A DNA stretch of 64,000 nt from Lunularia cruciata (lineage: Eukaryota > Streptophyta > Marchantiopsida > Lunulariales > Lunulariaceae), in the NCBI GenBank assembly GCA_948567375.1, contig OX419762.1, forward strand, positions 25,560,608 to 25,624,607, written 5' to 3'. Positions 53,914-63,440 of the stretch are shown here, in pieces. Positions within the stretch are counted from its first letter, which is position 1, and every line of letters starts with the position of its first letter. The translations under genes were made by a program, and so were the position numbers. Below the pieces are notes generated by a model. It worked only from the letters and a program-made list of their open reading frames with translations, was not told where the DNA came from and searched no databases.

Positions 53914-55002
53914 TTATTGGCGATCTTCATTTTCCGAAGTGGTTTCCACCTCCTCCTCTTCAATGTGCCTCTCCATGTTATTCAAAGATCGCCTGTACGA
54001 AGACCGAGGGCCTCTAGGGAAACGAGTGCGACAATTGGTAGATATGTGCCCAATACGGCCACAATTGTAACAACGGCGTTGTTCTCCTCGAGTCCCTTCT
54101 CCTCGTGGGACTCCATCTCTTCATTCTTCTACCCGTCCTCGTTCTCCTTGAAGCGGCCGTGCTCCTCGATCCCGGAATCGAAGGTTGCCCAATTCCATCG
54201 GTACTGGTCCACCCATGTGTGGCATTTCTGCCCAATAATGTTGAGGTGGAACTACTCCTTCACCTCCACCTAATGCTCCGGCTATTCTCTGCGCACAAGC
54301 AATGGCTTCAAATACCGTGCGAGGGTTTTGCACCATGACTTCTTGGCAAATCCGCTCTTTCAACCCTCGTTTGAAATTGTCAAGAGCCTCTGCTGGACTC
54401 ATGTCGGTAATTGCGACTTGTAGATCCAGAAACGCCTCCACATACTCTTGTATGTTATTCTTTTGTCTCAATCCCCATAGTCGGGTTCGAGCCATCTGCA
54501 CAGAATCCACCGATTGGAAATTCTTGAGCAATCCTTCTTGCATTGCTGTCCATGTGACCTCCCTTCTCTCTGCCAGCATGGATCATTCCCAAGCATCATA
54601 CCATGTGAGGGCTTTATCGGTCAAGTACCCACATGCAAACACGCCTGCAGCATGCTCTGTGATCTCTGTTGAGAACAATCGAAAATATCGATTCATTCTC
54701 GAGATCCAATTCTCCACTACTCCCATCGTACGCTGCCCCTTGTAAGGCTCGATGTTGCAGGTCTTCTTCATCCGGAGTAGCAATGTGGCTTCATCGTTGA
54801 TAGGGTTCGTAGGCACGGGTGCCTCTCCAAGTACTTCAGTCGCAGGTATTGGGTTTTGAGACGGCTCTTCTTCTTGCATGGCTTGATCGTTCTTGAGGAT
54901 CTGCACTTGACTTTGCAATGTCTCCATGGTCATCTTAATCTCTCGAAATTCATTGAACATCCCTTGCATTCCTTGCACCAGCTCTTGCAACTGCGGATCC
55001 AT
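53914..55002 (-). pseudogene. Chromovirus Gag
   Basis: ATG at 55002 (MDPQLQELVQGMQGMFNEF, coiled N-terminus), then LLRMKKTCNIEPYKG and the capsid core EVTWTAMQEGLLKNF with DLQVAITDMSPAEALDNFKRGLKERIC. One CCHC knuckle, CYNCGRIGHISTNC, lies near 54055-54096. TGA at 54585-54583 replaces the expected Trp (DAWE-SMLAER), and TGA at 54123-54121 follows RVEE. The stop is TAA at 53916-53914. The protease frame is offset by one base from here and overlaps only a few codons. Role: capsid and RNA packaging. Confidence 0.88.
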
Positions 55003-55591
55003 GGTACCTGCAACACCCAATTGCTAACGTCTACTTCAATATAGAGTCAATATAATCACTCTGGAAGGCGCACAAACTATCAGAACTACCTTTGGGACCT
55101 CAGAAGCTATAACTCGTTGATAATACTCCTCACCAAAATTCCTAACCACAAAATCTCTAAACATCAATTTCAGCCTCACTACATAACGGATTTCTACTTG
55201 AGTATTGAAAGGGAGAGGATTTGGGACATTCATATCCATATTATCATAATAGAATGTAGATCGTCAAATTCCACTCTCTGTCATATATCACCACAGGTAG
55301 AATCACCGGGTTTGGTGAGTTCATCACTCTGTCCATGAATTCCGCACCGAAGTGATAAACTAGCGATACTCTCATCTGCTCACGCTGGATGTACATAACC
55401 TTGATGTGGAATGGGTTTGAGAATGGAAAGCTAGGTGCGGGAAATTGTCCCCCGGCGCATCCATCCCATCCGCTCTCTAAAGTCCTTCCTAAGTCTAGCG
55501 ATTACTATATGTTCTCCACCTCAAATTACTCAGTTTCAGTAGTTCGTGCTATTCCAAGAGGGGTGATCCACTCTCTTGAACTAGAACACTC
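55003..55591 (-). other. Chromovirus 5' untranslated region
   Basis: About 590 nt between the primer-binding site and the Gag ATG. No long sense ORF, no obvious structure and no match to other parts of the window were seen. It should hold the packaging signal. Confidence 0.6.
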
Positions 55592-55603
55592 GCTCTGATA
55601 CCA
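55592..55603 (-). other. Primer-binding site (initiator tRNA-Met type)
   Basis: Sense TGGTATCAGAGC starts one base inside the 5' LTR boundary. It is the standard plant tRNA-iMet primer site for minus-strand DNA synthesis. Confidence 0.93.
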
Positions 55604-55604
55604 C

Positions 55605-56345
55605 TGTAATACTCCGAGGACAAGAGAAGAGAGAAAACACAGATTGCACACTCAAACATTTGATGCCCCAAGGGAGCACCTTCTCTTTATTATATAGACA
55701 AAGAGGATCTCCTCCAAGGAAGCTCCACCATAGGATTAGGGACACAGATAGGTGACATGTCAGAAAGCTCCACCCTTGGATTACTGACTTGGATGGGTGA
55801 CCTGTCTGGTCTAGGTCTTATCTGGTTGGTCAAACGAGCTTTGACCGGAGGGAATCTTTTAGGGAATCTTCTTGTAAGAATCTCAGAATCACATGAGTAA
55901 GGTACCATTGGAAAGCTCTCGACGAGACAAACCAAGGGGGAGGGAAGGCCAACTTTTCCTCCGTTGAGGGGGGGGAATCTGCACATTTTTTAGGCCTAAT
56001 TCATCCGTTTAGGCCTCCAAAATTGCCTTCAAAGATTTCAGGCATATTTTGGTTCCTACTCTATTAGTAGAAGTCCCCTTTTGGTGATACCTCTTTCTGA
56101 TCTGTTTAGTCCATCATGTGTAACATCCTTCCAGATGTTACCAAACCAATTCTCACCTTTAAATCATATGTCTAGCTATTGGTTCTAAGGTTCTCAAGTC
56201 TATTTCGGTTTTTGCCCTATTAGTAGAAGTACTCTTTTGGTGATACTTCTATCTGATCTATTTTGACCATCATGTATAACATCATTCTAGATGTTACCAA
56301 ACCAAATTTCACATCTAGATCATATGGCTAACCCTTGGTATTACA
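55605..56345 (-). repeat. 5' LTR of the chromovirus
   Basis: It is collinear with the 3' LTR over the whole length. Differences seen by eye are mostly C/T or G/A (for example ACCGTT versus ACCATT, ACAGGT versus ACAGAT) and indels in a G run near 55937-55974. It drives transcription of the element. The same ~156-nt internal duplication is present. Confidence 0.93.
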
Positions 56346-56387
56346 AGTACATGATGGATTACCTACTAGTCAACCACCTGCTATTAC

Positions 56388-56684
56388 ATTTTTTGATGGA
56401 TAGCAATTGGAGCAGGTTTCTTCTTATAAGTACTTGGGCCTTGAGTTTTCTCATGACTATAGTTGGTCTACTTGTCTGAAGATGAGAATCAATGCAAGCT
56501 TTAGAGCTTTGGTGTTTTAGCTGATCTGATTGGTGCTATCTCTAGACTCTATGAGAAAGTGGTTGTGAAACTTTCATCTTTGAGCTCTCAAGATGTCCTT
56601 AGCACAATGGGTGTGATTCAAGGCTGCTCTCTATCTCCAACTCTATTTGGAATCTTCATCGATGATCTGGAGAGATTACTCATG
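56388..56684 (+). pseudogene. LINE ORF2 fragment, rearranged (left half of split copy)
   Basis: Two plus-strand blocks are in swapped order. The first is FFDG-QLEQVSSYKYLG to MRINASFRAL, with CAG to TAG in its first codons. The second is LADLIGAISRLYEKVVV to IDDLERLLM, which lies upstream in intact ORF2. The second block is interrupted at CTCATG by the complete minus LINE and continues at 62371. Confidence 0.85.
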
Positions 56685-56778
56685 AAACAATGAAACAATG
56701 AAACAATGAAATATAAAGCCCGAAAGACCCAAAGAGTCAAAAGGCTGGAAACACAATACAAAACACATGAAATGTGAG

Positions 56779-56830
56779 CCTAGGCAAGGGCCTAGGGCAT
56801 TGGACCAATCTGTAACAAATTGGTCCGATG
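56779..56830 (-). promoter_or_regulatory. LINE 3' double hairpin
   Basis: Hairpin 2 is a perfect CCTAGGC/GCCTAGG with loop CCTT (56779-56796). Hairpin 1 (56798-56830) pairs CATCGGACCAAT with ATTGGTCCAATG. Relative to the consensus ATTGGTCAGATG, the usual G-A mismatch is repaired and a neighbouring pair is lost. This is a different solution from the perfect stem in the copy at 6594-6750. Confidence 0.6.
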
Positions 56831-59800
56831 TAAAGTAACTTCTGTCATGTACTTCCCTAATGCTAAAGCTTCAACCTCTAAGAGAGTTGAGAAGTCACTA
56901 CAAGTAATCTGATGTCTAACTCTAATCTGCATGTAACAAGGGCAATCAACAAACACATGATGCTCATCCTCGACTTTGCTCATAAAACACAATTTGCAAA
57001 GTCACATGGAGTGCTCTATCTGCTGCCAACGTCCTTGTTCTACTTCTAGTCTATGAGAACTAGTTCTATATTGAGCGATAACATGTCTCAATGAAGTAGA
57101 AATCCTAGCCAAGAGATAATCTTGCTCACAATACACCAACATAGGATTTACAAACTGCTGATAGAACACCATCTTGGTACCGGGTTGCTGCCATAAGCGA
57201 AGTAAGAACTGCTCCTTGATCATCTCTCGAAGTGCAAAAGGCTCCAATCTCCAATGTCGCTCAGAAACATTCCACCTTGTGGCCCATGCAATCAGATCTG
57301 TATACCAACCAATAGATAGAGTGGCACAGAAAGCTTGGTAGGGAAGTCTCTCATGCTCCATGGACCTCACCTTAGTGGCATATGTGAGAGCCAAGAACAA
57401 AGCTTCAGCCTCAAGCGGTAAAAACCCTGTTTCAGCAAGCAACAATACATAAGGAGTTTGAGTCCTCACTCCAAGTTCATCACACAAAAACAATTTCTGA
57501 ACTTTCTCCACCTTTTGTCACCATGTCTTCTTAGTACCTGGACCCCAAATCTGAGCACCATAGAGAACCACCGGCTGCACAAGAGATCTGAACAGCACCT
57601 TCTTCAACTCCCATGTGGTAAGGTGAGCAAGTCTAGAGCGGTTCATGAGTGAATACAAAGCTCTAAAGCCTGCATTGATTCTCATCTTCACACAAGTGGA
57701 CCAACTATAGTCATGAGAAAACTCAAGACCCAAGTACTTGTAAGAAGAAACCTGCTCCAATTGCTGTCCATCAAAAAAGAAAGGTGTGACACCTTTAGAA
57801 CCCACCACAATCACCTTGGACTTGTCAAGGTTCACCTCCATCTTTGTTTGATTGCAAAACAAGAGAAGAGAATCCAACAACTTCTGTAAACTTTGTGGAT
57901 TGGTAGAGAGGAGCACTACATCATCCGCATATAGTAGTGCATGTATCATCAAAGAGCCAACCTGTACACCTGTAGCTCCAACTTCCATAAGCACCCTCTC
58001 TAATCATCGATGAAGATTCCAAACAATGTTGGAGATAGAGAGCAACCTTGGATCACACCCATTGTGCTAAGGATATCTTGAGAGCTCAAAGATGAAAGTT
58101 TCACAACCACCTTCTCATAGAGTCTAGAGATAGCACCAATCAGATCAGCTGAAACACGAACTTGAGTGAGTCTCTCACTTAGAGATTTCCTAAGCACCTT
58201 ATCAAAGGCCTTCCTGAAATCAATAAATGCAACATAGAGAGCTCTCCCAACACCTTTAGATTTCCACCACAAAACATGGAGTACCAATAGATGATCCAAA
58301 GTACTAAAGCCTGATCTGAAACCCACTTGGCACTTAGCTCGAATTTTGTGCTTTTCAGCCCAAGTACTCAACCTAGACTCCAAAATTCAACCGTACAACT
58401 TGGCAAAGATACTACCCACTAGAATGGTATGGAAATTGGTGACAATATCTCTCTGACCAGACTTGTGAATAGAAACTACCTTCTTGAAGCACCATCTATC
58501 AGGAAAGCCCGCCTGATGGCCTCATTCAAGAGAGAAGTGAGTACTGAATTCAGATGGCTACCACCCCACTTAAGTAGTTCAACACATAGTCCATCAAGGT
58601 CTTCGGCCTTACCATTGGCCAACTTCTTCAATTGGTACTGGACATCAGCTTCAGAGATGGTGAGAGCAGATCCAAGGCAAGGTGCCATGCTTGGAGCATC
58701 AGGGTAAAAGTACAGATCCTTCACATATTCACAAAGCTCATTCACGTCCAGCGATGGAGATGGAGATCTGATGGTTACCTTCTGCCAAAAAGCCTTAGGA
58801 TTGCTCCTCAATTCAACGCTCAACTCAACCCCCTTGAGTCTCAAGAATGCTCGCTTCTTGCACTTCACCAACTTTCTATAAGAGACAAAAGCTTGATTTT
58901 GTGCAATCTGATCAAGAGACCTATCCATAGCTTTGATCCTTGCCATTTTACAGTCAGCATCAAACCACTTATTGCAAGGCAGACCAAGTCTCTTCTTGTG
59001 AGAACCTCGTGGAAATAGAGTTGTTGATGTAGATTAAAGAAGTTCAACCAACTGGTCACTACGTTGTTGAAAATCAGAACTCCACTCCATAGAGCTCAAT
59101 TTCTCATGGATAGCTTGTTGATACAAATCTCGCTTGTGAAAATCAAGATGGAGTTTCCCTCTAAAGGCATGGTCAATAGGTAATGTGGTTCTATTGAGGC
59201 AAGAAAGAAGGATGACACAAGATAAAGGTGCATGGTCAGATTCAAGTTGAGGATCTAAAACAACAAAATCTAAGACAATGTGTATATCACTGGGTGAGGT
59301 GAGCATATAATCTACAGTGCTGGATCTACCAAAAGCAAAGCATGTGCTCTTACAAGTTTCTGGAAATTGAAAAAGGCCATTCAAGATCTTCAAGCTACAA
59401 TTGGTACCAAAGCTCAAAAAGTGCTCACTCATGGAGTTGGATATGAGATCTTTAGAAGAGCGGGACCAAGTACTAGAATGATCTATCAAGCTATGGAAAG
59501 GGTCATTCTCAAGGTCACTAAACTCAGGAATCTGAGAGGTTTGGATCCTAGCATTGAAATCACCAAGGATAAATATTGCACCTTAACTTTGAAATTCCAA
59601 CACATCCTTTGTCAAGGAGTGGAAAGGCTGCATGGTGTTGAGAGATCCGCTTGAATAGATTGGTGATGTCAATGGGGCAAAGTAACAAACAGCAAGGAAG
59701 CAAGGTGTAGCAACTCCTCCAATCCTCAGCCATTGGTATTGTCCACTTGAGTCTTGACCTATCAAAGAGACTGATTTTTCAAAACCAAATCTGACCTAAG

Positions 59801-60009
59801 TAGCAAAACCTCCAAAGCCCCTTCCTCTGTGCTGCCTCCGATTGTTCCAAGTGGAAACCTTCAATGTCTTGAATGGTGTTTCCTTCATGTTCCCATGTCT
59901 CCACAAGATTGATCAGATCAGCATCATCTCACACAGGTTTAGTGCTTGAGTACTTGGTATGTGTGAGACCATAAACATTCCAAAACAACACTCTAAGGGT
60001 CTGGAATTG
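56792..60009 (-). pseudogene. LINE ORF2 (B), full length but multiply broken
   Basis: About 1,073 codons long. In order: VLFWNVYGLTH (His of WNVHG changed to Tyr), LVETWE, a small deletion removing LVGS, LGDFNAR, TVDYMLTS, ESDHAPLS, KKVTIRSPS, FIDFRKAFDK, QGCSLSPTLFG, LLYADDVVLLS, VVLYGAQIWGPG and the finger CVLCFMSKVEDEHHVFVDC-type. Lesions include TGG to TGA near 59928, TAC to TAG near 59796, AAA to TAA near 59585, CAA to TAA near 59036, CGA-type to TGA near 58389, a C loss near 58002 and TGG to TGA near 57517. The natural stop is TAG at 56794-56792. No in-frame AUG precedes the catalytic residues. Confidence 0.92.
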
Positions 60010-60849
60010 CTATGCGGTAGTTGACAACTTCCTTTGGGTGATCACAGCTCTATTGTCTCTCAAGAATGCAACAAAACCTGCTTGTTGAGCCTCCTTCACT
60101 TTTGCTAATTCTCCCTTCTTTGCTTGCCATTGGAGAGGTGTGAGATCAGGGTCCAACCAAATACGCCGCCCCTTCAGTATAGCCTTGTTATCCATCACTG
60201 AATTCCTTTGAGTTTTTGAGCCAAACCTCACCAAAATGCTTCTTGGTTGTGCACCTTGTTGTCCCAATCTATATGCTTGCAAAATCTGAGGATCATGGAC
60301 TCTCAAAGAATCAGCAATAAACTCACACACTATGGCCTTGGTGTCTTCCTTCTCAGTCTCTGGCAAACCTGAAATTCTCAAGTTCTTCATCCTGACCAAT
60401 TGGTTCTCCTTCTCAACCTCATGCTCTTGCAAGCAAAAGATTTGAGCCACCTTAGTAGCTTCAGGATAAGACTTCATCTTCACTTCTAATGTGTCCACAA
60501 TCTGTTGGAGCCCTCCGCCTTGTGTAGCAATATCGTTGGCTTGTGCTCCCAAGGAAGCAACTTTCTCCGTAGCATCAACCATCCCCTTGGTTGATGTTAA
60601 CAGAGAAATAGAACTCTTCCTGAGGTCTTTAATCTCTTGGTTGACTAGGTTCAAAGACTCTTTGACACTACTGATCTCAACCTTTACAAATTCCATATCA
60701 GTCATGAGAGTACTCATGCACTGGGACATAGGTGCCATGAAGCTTCTAAGGTCCTTGTGGAAATCATTTGCTTTCCTATACATTTCAGCTAATTGTTGTT
60801 GCTTCATGGCTATATCAGCAATGTCTTTCACCATCTTGGAATCCTCCAT
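60010..60849 (-). CDS. LINE ORF1 protein (B), intact 279 aa
   Basis: ATG at 60849 (MEDSKMVKDIADIAMKQQQ) and TAG at 60012-60010. The coiled coil runs to about residue 150 (VKVEISSVKESLNLVNQEIKDLRKS). The RRM-like domain starts at NLRISGLPETEKED, with RSILVRFGSKTQRNS (Glu to Lys) and RRIWLDPDL after it. It is intact although the ORF2 behind it carries at least seven lesions. That may reflect its smaller size or selection on ORF1, and the sequence alone cannot decide. Function by family: RNA-binding protein of the LINE particle. Confidence 0.86.
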   Translation of the reverse strand: MEDSKMVKDIADIAMKQQQLAEMYRKANDFHKDLRSFMAPMSQCMSTLMTDMEFVKVEISSVKESLNLVNQEIKDLRKSSISLLTSTKGMVDATEKVASLGAQANDIATQGGGLQQIVDTLEVKMKSYPEATKVAQIFCLQEHEVEKENQLVRMKNLRISGLPETEKEDTKAIVCEFIADSLRVHDPQILQAYRLGQQGAQPRSILVRFGSKTQRNSVMDNKAILKGRRIWLDPDLTPLQWQAKKGELAKVKEAQQAGFVAFLRDNRAVITQRKLSTTA

Positions 60850-62370
60850 TGTGACAATCACTTATCACTCACAATCAATCTGGAAGTTTTACTTCCAACA
60901 CCAAAAATTTTAGGATTTTCAGGTAGGCAGCACTACTGTTTTACAATTGTAAGCACTACTAGGCTGGTGTTGAAGTAAAGACCTTGAAAAGCTGATTCTA
61001 ATGAGATAAGAATCATCTCATTTGAATATGTGAGTGCAAAGATACTCTCTTTCAAATTGGCAGTGCACAGAGATACCAAAGGCTGCGAAATTTGAGGTAC
61101 CTAGAGCTTCTAATCTGTGACCTAACCTGTAGTAATCAATTTTCAGTCTCAAGGTCTGAGGGAGCTGATTCTAAATACACAAAGATCACTTCATTTGGAT
61201 CATTGAGTACAAAGATACAATAGCTTGAATTTGCACTTCACAATGTTATGATGTCCAAAGAGTCACAGATTTCAAACTGTCACAACTTCTTTTTCTGACC
61301 TTCAATGTCTACAAATCAGACCTCAATAGAAACCTCGCACAATGCTCGTTCTATTGCCACAAAAACCACTTGATTTGGACCTATAAGTACAGAGAAATCC
61401 TCCTTCACATGTGCAGATTTTAACACCAAGTAGTTGCAAGTGCTACAGTGAAACAAATGGTCATATCATCTACGTTGGATATTCAAATCTTTCAAGTATG
61501 GACTCAATAGAAAGCTTATGACCATGTGGTTCTTATGACTCAAGAATCACCTGAATTGGGTCTATAACTGAGGAGAACTTGCACTGCAAAGTTGGTACTC
61601 CAAACACCAAGATGCACGAGATGTGACAGAATGAGAATTACCACCACTTCTTGCTCAGACATCCATGTGCTGCGAGATTGGCCTTGAAAGAGAGCTTGTA
61701 ACTCACAGATTCTGATGCAACAATTTTCACTGGATTTTCACTTGTGACCACAGAGCAATAGCCTTCCCAATTCTCGCACAATAACAAGTACTACTCAAAA
61801 TTGTCTCAGAATTGAAAAATTCAGATCTCCTTGAGTATTGATCCAAACTGGACAAGCTTTACCTTGAAGGAAAGCTTTCAGTATAGAGCTTCCAATGAGA
61901 CTCTAATCACTCCATTTGCCTAAGTGTTGGTAGAGATACAGTCAATCTAATTTATAGTCCAAACCCTAAAATCTGCCAAAGATGACAGAATTCGAATCCT
62001 TGAAACTCTCTGCACAGATGTGGGTTTTCAGCATGCTTGCACTCAATCTGAAGAGCTCTTCAAGGCGCATCCATTGCCATACAAATCACTCCATTTGGAC
62101 TCCTGATGATGAAGAAACGATCTCTTAAGTATTGAACCTCTGTCAGAAAATTCAAGCACTCATAACTTTCGCCACAAAGCTCAGAATGGTGCAACCTTGG
62201 TGTCCATAGAAAGCTCTTGGCAAGGCGCTCCAAAAAAGACCAAAATCGAAAGATTTGGATGAGCAAGTGCTGAGATATGACTATCTGAAATTTTGGGAAA
62301 ATCTACTCTTTCAAACTTTCGAAAATCTCACTGTCAAACCAGTGGGAACTTTCGAAAATCTCACTGTCAA
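60850..62370 (-). repeat. Complete LINE leader: eight ~180-nt monomers (B)
   Basis: Aligned unit starts on the plus strand are at 60991, 61164, 61344, 61525, 61705, 61885, 62064 and 62224 (spacings 173, 180, 181, 180, 180, 179, 160). Units are strongly diverged from each other but keep the order GAAAGCTCT, GCTTCTAATG, CCACAAAAATCAC, CATTTGGA, then AATTCAANCACTCATAAC. The first 60 nt in sense are two copies of a ~30-nt motif containing GACAGTGAGATTTTCGAAAG. Confidence 0.9.
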
Positions 62371-63340
62371 ACTCATGGAAGCTGGAGCTACTGGTGTACA
62401 GGTTGGCTCTTTGATGATACATGCACTCCTTTATGTAGATGATGTAGTGCTCCTCTCCACCAATCCAGAGGGTTTACAGAAGCTGTTGGATTCTCTTCTC
62501 TTGTTTTGCAATGAAACAAAGATGGAGGTGAACCTTGACAAGTCCAAGGTGATTGTGGTAGGTTCTAAAGGTGTCACACCTTTCTTTTTTGATGGACAGC
62601 AATTGGAGCAGGTTTCTTCTTATAAGTACTTGGGCCTTGAGTTTTCTCATGACTATAGTTGGTCCACTTGTGTGAAGATGAGAATCAATGCAGGCTTTAG
62701 AGCTTTGTATTCACTCATGAACCGCTCTTAACTTGCCCACCTTACCACATGGGAGTTGAAGAAGGTGTTGTTCAGATCTCTTGTGCAGCCGGTGGTTCTC
62801 TATGGTGCTCAGATTTGGGGTCCAAGTACTAAGAAGACATGGTGGCAAAAGGTGGAGAAAGTTCAAAAATTGTTTTTGTGTGATGAACTTGGAGTGAGTA
62901 CTCAAACTCCTTATGTATTGTTGCTTGCTGAAACGGGGTTTTTACCTCTTGAGGCTGAAGCTTTGTTTTTAGCTATCACATATGCCACTAAGGTGAGGTC
63001 CATGGAGCATGAGAGACTTCCCTACCAAGCTTTTTGTGCCACTCTATCTATTGGTTGGTATACAGATCTGATTGCATGGGCCACAAGGTGGAATGTTTCT
63101 GAGCGACATTGGAGGTTGGAGCCTATTGCATTACAAGAAGTCATCAAGGAGCAGTTCTTACTTCGCTTATGGCAGCAGCCCAGTACCAAGATGGTGTTCT
63201 ATCAGCAGTTTGTAAATCCTATGTTGGTGTATTGTGAGCAAGATTATCTCTTGGCTAGGATTTCTACTTCACTTAGACATGTTATCGCTCAATATAGAAC
63301 TAGTTCTCATAGACTAGAAGTAGAACAAGGACGTTGGCAG
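62371..63340 (+). pseudogene. LINE ORF2 fragment (right half of split copy)
   Basis: Continues the copy at 56388 from EAGATGVQVGSLMIHALLYVDDVVLLS (YADD changed to YVDD) through DKSKVIVVGSKGV. TAA stands in MNRS-LAHL at 62728, the same unusual stop as at 44739. It is then open to SSHRLEVEQGRWQ at 63340. The finger and tail are lost at a junction with telomere-like filler. Confidence 0.88.
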
Positions 63341-63357
63341 GGTTCAGGGTTAAGGGC
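63341..63357 (+). other. Short telomere-like filler at a junction
   Basis: The bases 63340-63356 read GGGTTCAGGGTTAAGGG, matching (TTTAGGG)n at 15 of 17 positions. They lie between a plus ORF2 fragment and a minus 3' UTR fragment. Too short to be certain. Confidence 0.4.
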
Positions 63358-63440
63358 TGGAAACACAATATAAAACACATGAAATGTGAGCCTAGGCAAG
63401 GGCCTACGGCATCTGACCAATCTTTACAAATTGGTCCGAT
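63358..63440 (-). mobile_element. LINE 3' UTR fragment without tail units
   Basis: Minus-strand 3' UTR from GGAAACACAATATAAAACAC to CATCGGACC, with both hairpins (hairpin 1 loop shortened by one base). The TTTCATTG tail is missing on its left side. On its right an A leader starts at AGCTAGACTTGAG. Confidence 0.8.

Larger units (their letters stand above)
49740..56345 (-). mobile_element. Complete Ty3/gypsy chromovirus-type LTR retrotransposon
   Basis: 6.6-kb minus-strand element with two LTRs (49740-50476, 55605-56345) and perfect 5-bp target duplication AGTAC at 49735-49739 and 56346-56350. It has primer-binding site TGGTATCAGAGC, polypurine tract, and Gag-protease-RT-RNase H-integrase-chromodomain order. 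Hand comparison of the LTRs finds about ten substitutions and a few G-run indels (~98-99% identity). It is therefore one of the youngest insertions here, although the coding region has several stops. It inserted into a copia-like Gag. Confidence 0.95.
56685..62370 (-). mobile_element. Full-length LINE, B subfamily, with 7-bp target duplication
   Basis: Reference copy for the family: 5,686 bp flanked by ACTCATG at 56678-56684 and 62371-62377. Removing it rejoins plus-strand ORF2 ...LERLLM|EAGATGV. Sense order is a ~30-nt duplicated 5' motif (GACAGTGAGATTTTCGAAAG), monomer leader, ORF1, TAG, ORF2, ~107-nt 3' UTR and three AAACAATG-type tail units. There is no poly(A). ORF2 has many lesions, so the copy is dead although complete. 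Confidence 0.93.

Noticed and set aside
53840-53930. Programmed -1 frameshift between Gag and Pol of the chromovirus
   Set aside because: The overlap is only a few codons, there is no slippery heptamer, and the element carries other indels. A random frameshift is simpler.
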